Part shown: positions 23,748-30,793 of the stretch, piece by piece
How the letters are laid out: every line of letters starts with the position of its first letter
Numbering within the stretch: position 1 is the stretch's first letter
Virus record (IMG/VR): IMGVR_UViG_3300033153_006403
Span: 1-45,757 of that record
Source of the DNA: a virus
Direction: 5' to 3' (one strand)
Length of the DNA: 45,757 nt
Position numbers and translations under genes: made by a program
Notes under the pieces: model-generated
Seen by the model: only the letters and a program-made list of their open reading frames with translations
Told to the model about the DNA's origin: nothing
Databases searched by the model: none

Positions 23748-23975
23748 ATGTCAATGCCTGTTAGTAACTACAACTTATGCACAGCTCTTCAATCAGCCGG
23801 AGTTACTCTCCACAAGTGTTCGGAGACCGAAGACGGCTGGTATGGAGCAAACAGAAACAACATGATAGAGTGGAAGGAGATAGACGGTCTAGCAAAGAAC
23901 GTTGTAGTTTATCCTCTCGACAGAGCTAACGAAGACGAGCAAATTAAAGCTATCGTTGCACTGGTCAGCAAGTAA
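23748..23975 (+). CDS. Small hypothetical protein, 75 aa
   Basis: ATG 23748 with GAGGGG upstream. A start two codons later is also possible. Mixed alpha/beta composition with two Cys. Unrecognised. Spacing of 20 bases from the previous gene indicates the same operon. Confidence 0.7.
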   Translation: MSMPVSNYNLCTALQSAGVTLHKCSETEDGWYGANRNNMIEWKEIDGLAKNVVVYPLDRANEDEQIKAIVALVSK

Positions 23976-24008
23976 CCCATAACATCTAGAGTGTTGGAAG
24001 GAGCAGCT

Positions 24009-24230
24009 ATGAATAGGACAACCGACAGACTCGACAACATGTCAGTAATTACTATCATCAATACTGAGGTTGCTAGCCACGCCCTGAGCCGCATCAAGTA
24101 CCACGGCTCGAATGTTGCCTTCAGACAAGCTATGAATAGGTATGATGTAGTAGGCGTGATAAAGGAGTATGCAAGGCGTGCTCATGAAGCAATAGACAAC
24201 ATAGTTGAAGGGGCACTGGAGGGCAGATAA
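24009..24230 (+). CDS. Small hypothetical helical protein, 73 aa
   Basis: ATG 24009 has GGAAGGAG five bases upstream. The longer frame from TTG 23991 is less likely. Helical throughout (HALSRIKYHG, RRAHEAIDNIVEGALEG). Followed by a strong hairpin that may end or protect this transcript. Unknown function. Confidence 0.7.
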   Translation: MNRTTDRLDNMSVITIINTEVASHALSRIKYHGSNVAFRQAMNRYDVVGVIKEYARRAHEAIDNIVEGALEGR

Positions 24231-24249
24231 CTCTACAAGATAGGTTCTA

Positions 24250-24286
24250 GGAGCTCGAGGCACAGATATTCGCTGTCTCGAGCTCC
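24250..24286 (+). terminator. GC-rich hairpin, terminator-like
   Basis: Ten-bp perfect arms GGAGCTCGAG / CTCGAGCTCC with an inner ACAG/CTGT extension, 20 bases after the stop at 24230. No T-run follows, so it is either an imperfect terminator or an mRNA-end stabiliser. Confidence 0.65.
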
Positions 24287-24339
24287 AGATCTAAATATTG
24301 AGATGAGGTAATAGGTAGGTCTAAGCGGGAGGATAAAGA

Positions 24340-24531
24340 GTGATATGTTTAGGTTTCGCCTGCGATTACTGCGATAATGCTACTTGCACTATTATAGAAA
24401 CATTTGACTACCCTGGTCAATTTCTAATCGATGATCTACCAAGTGGTTGGAGCGTAGTATGGATAGGCGTGAGTGGTAAGTATAAAGTAAGGTGTCCTGA
24501 TTGTAGAGATAAGGGAGTAGAAGATAGCTGA
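24340..24531 (+). CDS. Small zinc-ribbon-like protein, 63 aa
   Basis: GTG 24340 with GGGAGG seven bases upstream. Cysteine pairs CDYC (8 and 11) and CPDC (52 and 55) frame a beta-rich middle, the arrangement of a zinc ribbon. Probably binds nucleic acid or a host protein. Specific role unknown. Confidence 0.75.
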   Translation: MICLGFACDYCDNATCTIIETFDYPGQFLIDDLPSGWSVVWIGVSGKYKVRCPDCRDKGVEDS

Positions 24532-24585
24532 AGAAACTACCATATTACTTCCCTGAGTGAGAAGGAGAGTTATTAGGAGATAAGA

Positions 24586-24873
24586 TTGAAGGTTATAACT
24601 ACCACGCACAAAGATGTTGGATATGAGTTTAGGTATTTAGAGTCATCTGAGGTAGTGCAGATAATAAAGTTTGACGGTGGTCTAGGTTCTCTTTACTACT
24701 TAATGTTTAGGGATAGAAATCGAGGACAATTCGTTTGCAACTGTCCTGGAAGCAGATATCATAGACACTGCTGGCATACATCTATGATAGCACCGCTGTT
24801 GAAACAGCCCTCTATCATAAGTTTCTGGGCAGACTTAGCAGAGGAAGCTGGCACTATGATGTATTCAAGATGA
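24586..24873 (+). CDS. SWIM-type zinc-finger-like small protein, 95 aa
   Basis: TTG 24586 placed six bases after AGGAG. Residues about 49-66 read FVCNCPGSRYHRHCWH, a CxC...CxH arrangement matching SWIM zinc fingers, preceded by beta strands (YLMFRDRNRGQ). SWIM domains mediate DNA or protein contacts in recombination and transposition factors. A stand-alone phage SWIM protein has no fixed function. The stop codon TGA overlaps the left arm of motif copy 8. Confidence 0.75.
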   Translation: MKVITTTHKDVGYEFRYLESSEVVQIIKFDGGLGSLYYLMFRDRNRGQFVCNCPGSRYHRHCWHTSMIAPLLKQPSIISFWADLAEEAGTMMYSR

Positions 24874-24886
24874 TTAAATTATTTAA
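24874..24886 (+). repeat. Dispersed stop-codon hairpin motif, copy 8
   Basis: AAGATGA-TTAAATTATTTAA-ACGTCTT region. The outer pairs form with one T-G wobble. It sits between the SWIM protein stop and the GGAGG of the next gene. Confidence 0.92.
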
Positions 24887-24905
24887 ACGTCTTGGAGGAC
24901 ATAAG

Positions 24906-25181
24906 GTGAATAAGCAAACTGTTGACAAACTTAGATTACTTGTAATAGCCGCTGGAAGAGATGTTCAGCAGGCTAGGGATAACCTTAAGAAATTGGAAGA
25001 AATCTATGACTATCATACAAGGCGTTATGAAGAAGCTGATAAGGAACTAGCTAGAACAGATGGCAGGTTTCAGACAGTTCATGCCAAGACGCGTAGAGCA
25101 GCTAAGACCGAGGAAGTAAGGTTAGAAGACTTAACCAAAGAACAGTTGCGAAGAGTTCTAGACAGAATTGAAAAGATGTAA
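24906..25181 (+). CDS. Small coiled-coil protein, 91 aa
   Basis: Start at GTG 24906, seven bases after GGAGG. An ATG at 24870 would begin inside the hairpin motif and before the ribosome-binding site. Residues 10-50 are a long charged helix (QQARDNLKKLEEIYDYHTRRYEEADKEL split over heptads), with a second helix at the C-terminus. Unknown function. Confidence 0.75.
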   Translation: MNKQTVDKLRLLVIAAGRDVQQARDNLKKLEEIYDYHTRRYEEADKELARTDGRFQTVHAKTRRAAKTEEVRLEDLTKEQLRRVLDRIEKM

Positions 25182-25184
25182 TCT

Positions 25185-25388
25185 ATGGATTATCGAGAAA
25201 ATCTAATTCTTCAAGGCCTAGATATACAAAGACGGTCTAGACTGAGGAAGGAAGTCCATGAACCTTATCTTCATGAGGAACAGTATCTTACATACAGAAC
25301 AGTCAATTTTCTAGGTATAGGTAATCTTACTTATCCAAGCATTAAATCACAGCCTAAGAGAAAAGAGACTCTAGGCAAACTTTGGTAG
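25185..25388 (+). CDS. Small hypothetical protein, 67 aa
   Basis: ATG 25185 is three bases after the preceding stop, with AAAAGATG as the only possible ribosome-binding signal. Basic, Arg/Lys/Tyr-rich, no recognised domain. Probably translated by coupling. Moderate confidence only. Confidence 0.5.
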   Translation: MDYRENLILQGLDIQRRSRLRKEVHEPYLHEEQYLTYRTVNFLGIGNLTYPSIKSQPKRKETLGKLW

Positions 25389-25460
25389 AACAGCGTCTAG
25401 AACGGCAACTTGGCTGACTGATATAAGAGCACAAAATAACTATAGAAAGGAGAATATAAG

Positions 25461-25679
25461 ATGCTTAAGAAGGATCTAAGGAGATTGCTAAACAAGTACC
25501 CAGTCACAGACATCATCGACTGTCTCGTTGCACTTACTCAGAACAGAGCGTTTGATGTAGAAGAGCAAGAGTTTGACAACTGGGAAAATCGTAAGGATGC
25601 TCTTGTAAACTTAGAGATGACTCTTGACGAAGCTTCAGTTATGTCGGAGGAGCTTTACTCTGCGGACAGTCATCTCTAA
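25461..25679 (+). CDS. Small acidic helical protein, 72 aa
   Basis: ATG 25461 with AAAGGAG upstream. N-terminal basic helix (LKKDLRRLLNKYPVTDIIDCL) and acidic remainder. The pattern of a short basic helix with YPVxDIIDCLxAL resembles small regulatory phage proteins of unknown function. Confidence 0.7.
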   Translation: MLKKDLRRLLNKYPVTDIIDCLVALTQNRAFDVEEQEFDNWENRKDALVNLEMTLDEASVMSEELYSADSHL

Positions 25680-25704
25680 ACTCATTATGTAGGGAGGATT
25701 TATT

Positions 25705-26127
25705 ATGGAGAGCGCTAATGATGCAAAAGCTAACCATGAGTACCTTCACACTTCATTAGGAGACCTAGTACGCGAGCTGAGAAGGTCATTCTACTTCTGT
25801 AGTACGTGCGTGAGAGATATTGAGCAAGAGGCTGACTGGACTAAATCTCCATTCATCAAGCCTCGAATAGTTCCTCACCACTACTCTTGGATTCTTCTCA
25901 GCATAGCTAGTCACTGCTCAAGACACAGACATTCTATAGGACGCTCGCTACACAAAGACATAGACATATTCCATTCTGAAGTAGGTATGTTCATCTGTGG
26001 AGAGATAGAGGATGTTCTCTCTACATCTCTCATGATAGAAGCTACCCAAAAAGCGGTAACTAAAAGCATATGTAGGAATAAAGAAAATTGGGCTGCTGCG
26101 ATAGAGGCAGTTCTTTCACATCGCTAG
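25705..26127 (+). CDS. Hypothetical protein, 140 aa
   Basis: ATG 25705 with AGGGAGG upstream. Helical, with several His, Cys and Ser (FYFCSTCVRDIEQEADW, SHCSRHRHSIGRSLHKDIDIFHS). A His/Cys cluster could bind metal. No recognised family. Confidence 0.7.
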   Translation: MESANDAKANHEYLHTSLGDLVRELRRSFYFCSTCVRDIEQEADWTKSPFIKPRIVPHHYSWILLSIASHCSRHRHSIGRSLHKDIDIFHSEVGMFICGEIEDVLSTSLMIEATQKAVTKSICRNKENWAAAIEAVLSHR

Positions 26128-26143
26128 CGGAGGTATAATAAGT

Positions 26144-26551
26144 ATGAAGAAACTGTGTGGAGTGTGGTTAGGGCGTACTGGAAAAATCTACGTTTTCAAC
26201 GAGCGCGGAGTAAAGTTGGTCACAAAAACCTTAGCGTTTAGATTTAAGGAAGGTAAGAAGCAGTGGTATAAGAGTGGACGTCCTAAACATCTTAAGGCAG
26301 GCTACAAGGATGTACTAGACCGTATGGAGAGCAGTATATTAAGGTTGAGAGCAGAGAGGGACCATCTTAAATATCTGCTTAAGATAGAAAGAAGAGCTTT
26401 CTCTCGTCGAGTGAGAGACAACTTAGCAGCTAATCCTGAAGAAGGCCATACACTCGAAGACATTGAAAGTATAGTTAACTACTACAGAAAGAAGGAGGAA
26501 ATAAACTATGGAAGCAAGCGAGCGTTGCGTACTGGCAGGAAGGTTGATTGA
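26144..26551 (+). CDS. Basic hypothetical protein, 135 aa
   Basis: ATG 26144 with GGAGG upstream. Starts with a beta hairpin (LCGVWLGRTGKIYVF), then a basic helical region with SSILRLRAERDHLKYLLK coiled coil. Its last 44 bases overlap the following gene in another frame. Possibly DNA- or RNA-binding from charge. Confidence 0.7.
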   Translation: MKKLCGVWLGRTGKIYVFNERGVKLVTKTLAFRFKEGKKQWYKSGRPKHLKAGYKDVLDRMESSILRLRAERDHLKYLLKIERRAFSRRVRDNLAANPEEGHTLEDIESIVNYYRKKEEINYGSKRALRTGRKVD

Positions 26552-27107
26552 TGAGGCTTGCAGTTGGTATGTAGGAGCTGAGGAAATTCTGTATCAGGGA
26601 GAGCCTCACAAAGCTATAGCATACATTAAGCTAGGAGTTCTGTATACAACTAAAGTGCTTAACATACTAAACGACAATGAGCATTCCTCTGACTGTCGAT
26701 GTGAGCAGTGCTTAGACTACCGATATCGAGAAGAGCTGATAGACGAGATGATAAGAACTGGAAAGACAGAGGAAGAAATCATCGCTGATAAAGTGGAGGA
26801 ACTAGACAACACACTACACAGCTGGCTTCTCACTCTTCAACCCGAGGACGTATCTCACGTAGCTCACAAACTAACTAGGCCTCCTCATACCAAGCCTGAT
26901 GTTGTAGAAAGATATATCAAGCCTGCCAACGAAGACGCTATTACAAGCTTGAGTAAGATAAAATACTGGCTTGATTCTGCTATGCGTCTTACTCAGGAAG
27001 GTCAGATATATCTGGCTCTGCAGTCACTTCAGTCCATGAAAGACCGTACTGAGGAAGCCTATAAATGCTTAAACGAGGAGAGAAGGGCTAAGGAGAGAAG
27101 TGACTGA
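26508..27107 (+). CDS. Helical duplicated protein with Cys knuckle, 199 aa
   Basis: ATG 26508 with AAGGAGG upstream, overlapping the previous gene. N-terminal (7-50) and C-terminal (145-190) segments share a helical-hairpin pattern: Ax(6)Gx(4)Axxxxxx(G/S)xxxxTxxxxxxL (GAEEILYQGEPHKAIAYIKL versus AMRLTQEGQIYLALQSLQSM). The centre carries CRCEQC, a possible metal site, and acidic helices. The same hairpin pattern occurs alone in the 67-aa product at 27538 and weakly in the 66-aa product at 29581. Unknown function. Confidence 0.75.
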   Translation: MEASERCVLAGRLIDEACSWYVGAEEILYQGEPHKAIAYIKLGVLYTTKVLNILNDNEHSSDCRCEQCLDYRYREELIDEMIRTGKTEEEIIADKVEELDNTLHSWLLTLQPEDVSHVAHKLTRPPHTKPDVVERYIKPANEDAITSLSKIKYWLDSAMRLTQEGQIYLALQSLQSMKDRTEEAYKCLNEERRAKERSD

Positions 27108-27188
27108 GAAAAATGATAAGATACTCGTACTATCAGTCTCCAGCTGAGAGCAGTCTTACAAGAGTCAGAAAGAGCAAGGAGATACAGT

Positions 27189-27500
27189 ATGGCTAGCTTC
27201 GGTAGAAGGTCGAAGAAAAGACGCTACAATAGTATCAGCAGAGAATATTGGAGGGCCAAACTAAAGTCCTACCAACGCAGACTTGAAGAGTCTCAAGTCC
27301 GCATTAAGGAGCTTAAAGATAAGATTATCTTCTGGGAGGACCAGTATAACGATGCAGAGCAACATGCTCTGTCCGCCTCCAACAGGGCTCTGGAATGCGA
27401 AGAGGTTCTCGCACGCGAGCGAGTTATATGGGAATCTATTTTCAAGCGGCAGTCTCACCAACTGTCTATGCTCAAGGCTTTAAAAAAAGGAGAGGAATAG
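27189..27500 (+). CDS. Coiled-coil protein, 103 aa
   Basis: ATG 27189 with AAGGAG upstream. Strongly basic start (FGRRSKKRRYNS), then an almost continuous helix with heptads. The segment KIIFWEDQYNDAEQHALSASNRA resembles VEFWKKQYNTILQIALSKVSRV in the 280-aa protein at 27958, suggesting a shared ancestry. Confidence 0.7.
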   Translation: MASFGRRSKKRRYNSISREYWRAKLKSYQRRLEESQVRIKELKDKIIFWEDQYNDAEQHALSASNRALECEEVLARERVIWESIFKRQSHQLSMLKALKKGEE

Positions 27501-27537
27501 CTAAGAAACTAGTTAATATTCTCGAGGAGAATTCATT

Positions 27538-27741
27538 ATGATTAGTGAGGCAACAAAGAGACATCTACGAAGGCATCTGTTATCGGCATATCATGCTGTA
27601 AACAATGCTCGTGATATGCTGGAGTATGAAGACTACGAAGAGGCTCTGTATTACATTGATAAGGCAGAAGACAACCTTGGCAATGCTCGGTCTAATTTAA
27701 ATCTAGTCTTAGTTATGGAACAGCGAGAAAAAGGTCAATGA
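27538..27741 (+). CDS. Small helical-hairpin protein, 67 aa
   Basis: ATG 27538 with GAGGAG upstream. Two helices (YHAVNNARDMLEYEDYEEALYY split by a turn; IDKAEDNLGNARSNLNLVL) give the A-x6-Y/G-x4-A-l pattern also present twice in the 199-aa neighbour. Probably a single-unit relative. Unknown function. Confidence 0.7.
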   Translation: MISEATKRHLRRHLLSAYHAVNNARDMLEYEDYEEALYYIDKAEDNLGNARSNLNLVLVMEQREKGQ

Positions 27742-27763
27742 TGTCTAAGAAAGGAGAAGGACA

Positions 27764-27985
27764 ATGGCTACAGAATTAGCATTACAGAAGGCTTTACGGG
27801 TATGGCGTACTGAGAAGACCTGTGGAATAGGAATGGATATTAGAATAGCCGAAGCCTTTGCAGACATTCTCGATAAGTATATTGAGGCGCTGCGCTGGTG
27901 TAGCGGGAGCGCCGATTTCAACCCTGGGGGTAAGGCTTTTCTAGGATGGGAGAAGATATGTGCTCCACTGTTGAAACAGGATTAA
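27764..27985 (+). CDS. Small hypothetical protein, 73 aa
   Basis: ATG 27764 with AAGGAG upstream. Helical, with the repeat-like tail CAPLLKQD that resembles the APLLKQP of the SWIM protein. Overlaps the following gene by 28 bases if that begins at 27958. GC content rises sharply within this gene. Confidence 0.65.
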   Translation: MATELALQKALRVWRTEKTCGIGMDIRIAEAFADILDKYIEALRWCSGSADFNPGGKAFLGWEKICAPLLKQD

Positions 27986-28800
27986 CGCAGGCAAGAGACC
28001 GCATCCGGGAGCTTGAGAACGCCCTACGAGAGTTGGGCGAGGAGCGGGTGAAGGAGAAGTTTAACTGGTCTATAGAACGAGCGCGGCTAGAGAAGAGGGT
28101 TGAGTTTTGGAAAAAGCAGTATAATACAATCCTACAAATCGCTCTAAGCAAAGTCAGTAGAGTCCGGCAATATCAAAAGCTTAAAGCTGAACGAGGCCAG
28201 CTCGAGGTCAGGGTGGAGGAGCTGGAACAGGGCTGGGAGGAGGACCATGACCGACTAGTATTGCTTGGAAGGCGCGACCGAGAGCTCTTTTTAAAGGCCA
28301 ATCAGGCGAAGCGGGAGTGGCGACATTTTGTATGTCTATTATTTGCTGCTTCACTGAAAGGGGCGAGCGCTTATTACGACGGTGGCGAAGAGAAAAATCC
28401 CTACGATATGTTTCACGGTAACTATAAAGAGAAGTATTTGGCTTGTCAATGGCTGGATGGGTGGAGGCGTTGCAAACAAGAGCACGAGCTTGCCATTGAG
28501 AAGCGGGCTCTACACATGGCCTGTATGTGTGTGAGGTTCGATGAAATGAGCATCGAGAATAGGATAAGATTCTTCAAGGAAGAGGCCCGTCGGGAAATGG
28601 AAGTGGAGCATGATAGTTCGGAGGCCGGAGTGTGCCCGACGTGCAAAGGTCGCTGCGAGGTCGAGTGGGAAGAGCTTGCACCGGTCACTCGAGAAATGGC
28701 CTTAGACTCTGGCGACCCTGACCGAGAAGGTGACTTATACCCTATCCAGTGTCGTGATATCTGCCCCGACTGCGGCGGCACCGGGAAGGGAGGCCCCTGA
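27958..28800 (+). CDS. Coiled-coil protein with DnaJ-type zinc motifs, 280 aa
   Basis: Start at ATG 27958 (MCSTVETG) because GGGAG lies five bases upstream. ATG 27946 is an alternative. The first 110 residues are a long coiled coil (RIRELENALRELGEERVKE, LEVRVEELEQG). The last 60 residues hold CPTCKGRCEV and CPDCGGTGKGG, two CxxCxGxG-like half sites typical of DnaJ zinc fingers, split by about 40 residues. GC content near the 3' end is high (39 of 60 bases in 28621-28680). Function unknown. A scaffold for protein or nucleic-acid contacts is plausible. Confidence 0.7.
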   Translation: MCSTVETGLTQARDRIRELENALRELGEERVKEKFNWSIERARLEKRVEFWKKQYNTILQIALSKVSRVRQYQKLKAERGQLEVRVEELEQGWEEDHDRLVLLGRRDRELFLKANQAKREWRHFVCLLFAASLKGASAYYDGGEEKNPYDMFHGNYKEKYLACQWLDGWRRCKQEHELAIEKRALHMACMCVRFDEMSIENRIRFFKEEARREMEVEHDSSEAGVCPTCKGRCEVEWEELAPVTREMALDSGDPDREGDLYPIQCRDICPDCGGTGKGGP

Positions 28801-29003
28801 TGAAGATAGTGGCTACGCTCGCGGACACGAATATGTATCTACACCTCGGCGGAGAAGTGGTGCGGCATTCCGTGGTGATAGAGATACCGGACGAGAATGT
28901 TCCTGAAATGGTGAGGCGTTACCTGGAGAAGGGAACAGAAAGCGGCTACCAAAGCATGTCGTTTTCAAGGTTGGTGGAGGAGGCCCCTGATGAGCAAGTG
29001 TGA
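28800..29003 (+). CDS. Small hypothetical protein, 67 aa
   Basis: ATG 28800 overlaps the previous stop (TGATG) with GGGAGG upstream. Beta-rich N-terminus (KIVATLADTNMYLHLGG) and helical C-terminus. Its 5' junction (28789-28803) is repeated exactly at the next gene's start. Confidence 0.65.
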   Translation: MKIVATLADTNMYLHLGGEVVRHSVVIEIPDENVPEMVRRYLEKGTESGYQSMSFSRLVEEAPDEQV

Positions 29004-29220
29004 CCGATGCGACGACTGCCATTTTATAGCCAACGACGATGAGCAGAGCGCGTGGTGGACTTGGGAAACGTTGCCCGTGCAGAGCGCCCTGTCTGTAACG
29101 ATGGGGTTGGTGAAGCCTATTCCCTGCCCGGGCTGCAATCCAGACGGAAAACTCTCGTATATCCGCCCAAGGGGTAGGTATCAGCGCGACGAGGAGGCCC
29201 GCCAAGAAACGGAGGAATGA
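28990..29220 (+). CDS. Zinc-ribbon-like protein, 76 aa
   Basis: ATG 28990 with GGAGGAGG upstream, overlapping the previous gene by 14 bases. CDRCDDC near the start and CPGCNPDG near residue 46 form a Cys4-type site. The middle WTWETLPVQSALS may form a strand pair. Role unknown. Confidence 0.7.
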   Translation: MSKCDRCDDCHFIANDDEQSAWWTWETLPVQSALSVTMGLVKPIPCPGCNPDGKLSYIRPRGRYQRDEEARQETEE

Positions 29221-29225
29221 AAATA

Positions 29226-29309
29226 ATGGGAGACCTTAGCCCTCACTTTAGCCGTCGAGAATTCGCTTGTTCCTGCCTCGAAAGGAGAAGATTATTACCG
29301 GAGAACTGA
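29226..29309 (+). pseudogene. Truncated start of an M15-type peptidase (endolysin-like remnant)
   Basis: A 27-codon frame begins at ATG 29226 after GGAGGA. Its first 17 residues, MGDLSPHFSRREFACSC, match the N-terminus of phage M15_3 peptidases (LSxHFSRxEFACxCGCG). The frame then diverges and ends at TGA, before any catalytic His/Asp/His residues. It therefore looks like a leftover 5' end from a recombination event. The alternative is a short, chance-similar leader peptide. Confidence 0.5.
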
Positions 29310-29310
29310 A

Positions 29311-29385
29311 TGCACTTTCTGCCAAGGCACCGGACGCAAGGTCTGGATACACGCGGACGTTAGAGAAGAGAGGTGGAGGATGTGA
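29311..29385 (+). pseudogene. Zinc-knuckle fragment without a start codon
   Basis: The +1 frame relative to the M15 remnant reads CTFCQGTGRKVWIHADVREE and ends at the TGA at 29383-29385. It has a CxxCxGxG half-site like the 27958 protein. No ATG, GTG or TTG lies upstream in frame before the stop near 29223. It is probably the broken 3' end of another zinc-ribbon gene, or would need a frameshift from 29226. Confidence 0.4.
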
Positions 29386-29594
29386 TGAAGATACCGTGGA
29401 AGTGGGAAGAGTTGGACGAAGAGACCCTCCGAGTGAAGGTTATAGGAGGATGGTTGATACTTGCTCGGGAGGCAGTTGCGCACGATATGTCGGCTGACGG
29501 CAGGGGCCTGGTTGCTGGCTGGGACTTCCGCCCTGCCCTGGCCTTTGTGCCAGATCCGAAACATGAGTGGGAGATAGACCATGACAGGGAGTGA
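29385..29594 (+). CDS. Conserved small phage protein, 69 aa
   Basis: ATG 29385 follows GGAGG by five bases. RVKVIGGWLILAREAV and FVPDPKHEW form a recurrent GGW...FVPDPxHEW pattern seen in small proteins from tailed phages. Mostly beta. Function unknown. Overlaps the next frame by 14 bases. Confidence 0.75.
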   Translation: MKIPWKWEELDEETLRVKVIGGWLILAREAVAHDMSADGRGLVAGWDFRPALAFVPDPKHEWEIDHDRE

Positions 29595-29781
29595 GATGGC
29601 AGTACATCAACTTGACATAATAAGATACTGGTCCATTAGTGCGATGCAAATTATAGAAGAGGGCGGGGTAGAATATGTGCTGGAGGATTTTGAATTTTTA
29701 GAGGCCCGTGTAGCCCAAGCTCGTGCCGCTCTGGAAGAGGCGATGGAGAAAGGAGGAGAAAGCCATAACAATGGTGAGTGA
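29581..29781 (+). CDS. Small helical protein, 66 aa
   Basis: ATG 29581 has GGGAG seven bases upstream. ATG 29596 is an equally spaced alternative. Helical hairpin pattern (RYWSISAMQIIEEGGVEYVL, RVAQARAALEEAMEKG) related in style to the 27538 product. Unknown. Confidence 0.65.
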   Translation: MTGSEMAVHQLDIIRYWSISAMQIIEEGGVEYVLEDFEFLEARVAQARAALEEAMEKGGESHNNGE

Positions 29782-29830
29782 GGCGATGAAGAGCGGTTAC
29801 AGAGATATCTAGAGGGGAAACTCAAGACGT

Positions 29831-29843
29831 TTAAATTATTTAA
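29831..29843 (+). repeat. Dispersed stop-codon hairpin motif, copy 9
   Basis: TTAAATTATTTAA with AAGACGT upstream and TTAACTC downstream. The outer stem is weaker than in other copies. It precedes the AGAGGA of the 55-aa gene. Confidence 0.88.
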
Positions 29844-29864
29844 TTAACTCAGAGGATACTCAAA

Positions 29865-30032
29865 ATGAAAGTCAGGATGCTGATCTCAAAGCACGGCCTC
29901 AGACCGTTCTTAGAGAAAGTCGTAGAAGAGACTCTTACTCTGTTCAAGGAGGAAACAGACTCAGACAAGCGTATGGAAATTCTGGAGGTTATCTCACACT
30001 TAATCAGCTCTATCCGAGCTCTCAAGGAGTAA
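29865..30032 (+). CDS. Small helical protein, 55 aa
   Basis: ATG 29865 with AGAGGA eight bases upstream and a stop just before the next ribosome-binding site. The sequence LRPFLEKVVEETLTLFKEE, then RMEILEVISHLISSIRAL, loosely resembles the EExxx(E/D)...E(I/V)xDxL helices of MazG/HisE-like pyrophosphohydrolases, but is too short for a full active site. Operon position and codon use support a real gene. Confidence 0.65.
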   Translation: MKVRMLISKHGLRPFLEKVVEETLTLFKEETDSDKRMEILEVISHLISSIRALKE

Positions 30033-30037
30033 AGATT

Positions 30038-30382
30038 ATGTCAGATAATCGTTTAGAAAGGATGGCAAGTCTCGTTCATGCTAGAGCTCTAATGTGCACA
30101 GACCGTGTTGAGGAAGTAGAACAAAAAGTTTCTAAAGTATCCAAAGAACTAAACAACCCAGATACAACAGTCGAAGAAGTCTACAGCGCTTTTTTCAAGC
30201 AGGAGGACATACAACCTAGCATAGAACTCGCGGCGACTTTGGCAACACTCTACATAACAGACCTGTTCGACTTTGTCAACGTAGAATTAACAGCCTTGCA
30301 GCGTCATACTCTTACTCTAAACCTCATTTTAAGAACTTCTCAAGCTGTGGAAGACTTCAATAAAGATGAGGAGAGTTCATAG
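30038..30382 (+). CDS. Helical hypothetical protein, 114 aa
   Basis: ATG 30038 with AAGGAG overlapping the previous stop region. Amphipathic helices throughout, including a hydrophobic PSIELAATLATLYITDLFDF segment that might associate with membranes. Unknown function. Confidence 0.75.
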   Translation: MSDNRLERMASLVHARALMCTDRVEEVEQKVSKVSKELNNPDTTVEEVYSAFFKQEDIQPSIELAATLATLYITDLFDFVNVELTALQRHTLTLNLILRTSQAVEDFNKDEESS

Positions 30383-30420
30383 AAGGCTGAAAAGTAGAAT
30401 CACTATAAGGAGGGAATAAG

Positions 30421-30681
30421 ATGACTGTGTTATCAAACTTGCGAAAGAGGGCCGAAGATCTAGACAGAGCTGCTGAAAAGCTCAAGGCAGACACTACACA
30501 GTTAATGAGAGAGGTCAACAGCCTTCCAAAGAACTCAGGTGAGCAGTGGAGTCGGGAGGACCACGAGTATTTAGCTAGAAGACTAAAGGTACTAGTGGTC
30601 GAGCAGGCGGAGGTTCTCTGCAGATCTAAAATAGCTATCAAAATAAGACTTCAGGAGATACTTAGAAACTGGAGTGCGTAG
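30421..30681 (+). CDS. Small coiled-coil protein, 86 aa
   Basis: ATG 30421 with AAGGAGG upstream. Two charged helices (LRKRAEDLDRAAEKLKADT; DHEYLARRLKVLVVEQAEVL) around a Pro/Asn turn. Last gene before an independent promoter. Unknown function. Confidence 0.75.
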   Translation: MTVLSNLRKRAEDLDRAAEKLKADTTQLMREVNSLPKNSGEQWSREDHEYLARRLKVLVVEQAEVLCRSKIAIKIRLQEILRNWSA

Positions 30682-30718
30682 AAACAGCGGCTGTGTTTGA
30701 AATGTGCCAAAATATCCA

Positions 30719-30748
30719 TTGACAACAAAACTGTAGATGTGTTACAAT
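30719..30748 (+). promoter_or_regulatory. Sigma-70 promoter for the 122-aa gene
   Basis: TTGACA (30719-30724), an 18-bp spacer, TACAAT (30743-30748). Transcription would start near 30755, just before a hairpin in the leader. Confidence 0.85.
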
Positions 30749-30763
30749 GGGTAACAATACAGA

Positions 30764-30793
30764 GTCAGATAATCAAATCGTTTGACTATCTGA
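30764..30793 (+). promoter_or_regulatory. Leader hairpin
   Basis: GTCAGATA-A-TCAAA-TCG-TTTGA-C-TATCTGAC: 13 paired bases with one mismatch and a 3-base loop. It has the overall shape of the dispersed motif (AGAT...ATCT arms) but with C-G pairs replacing T-A, as if the stem were conserved and not the sequence. It starts close to the predicted 5' end of the mRNA. Confidence 0.75.

Noticed and set aside
27114-27197. 27-codon frame between the 199-aa and 103-aa genes
   Set aside because: No Shine-Dalgarno sequence, and it contains the ribosome-binding site of the next gene; probably untranslated leader.
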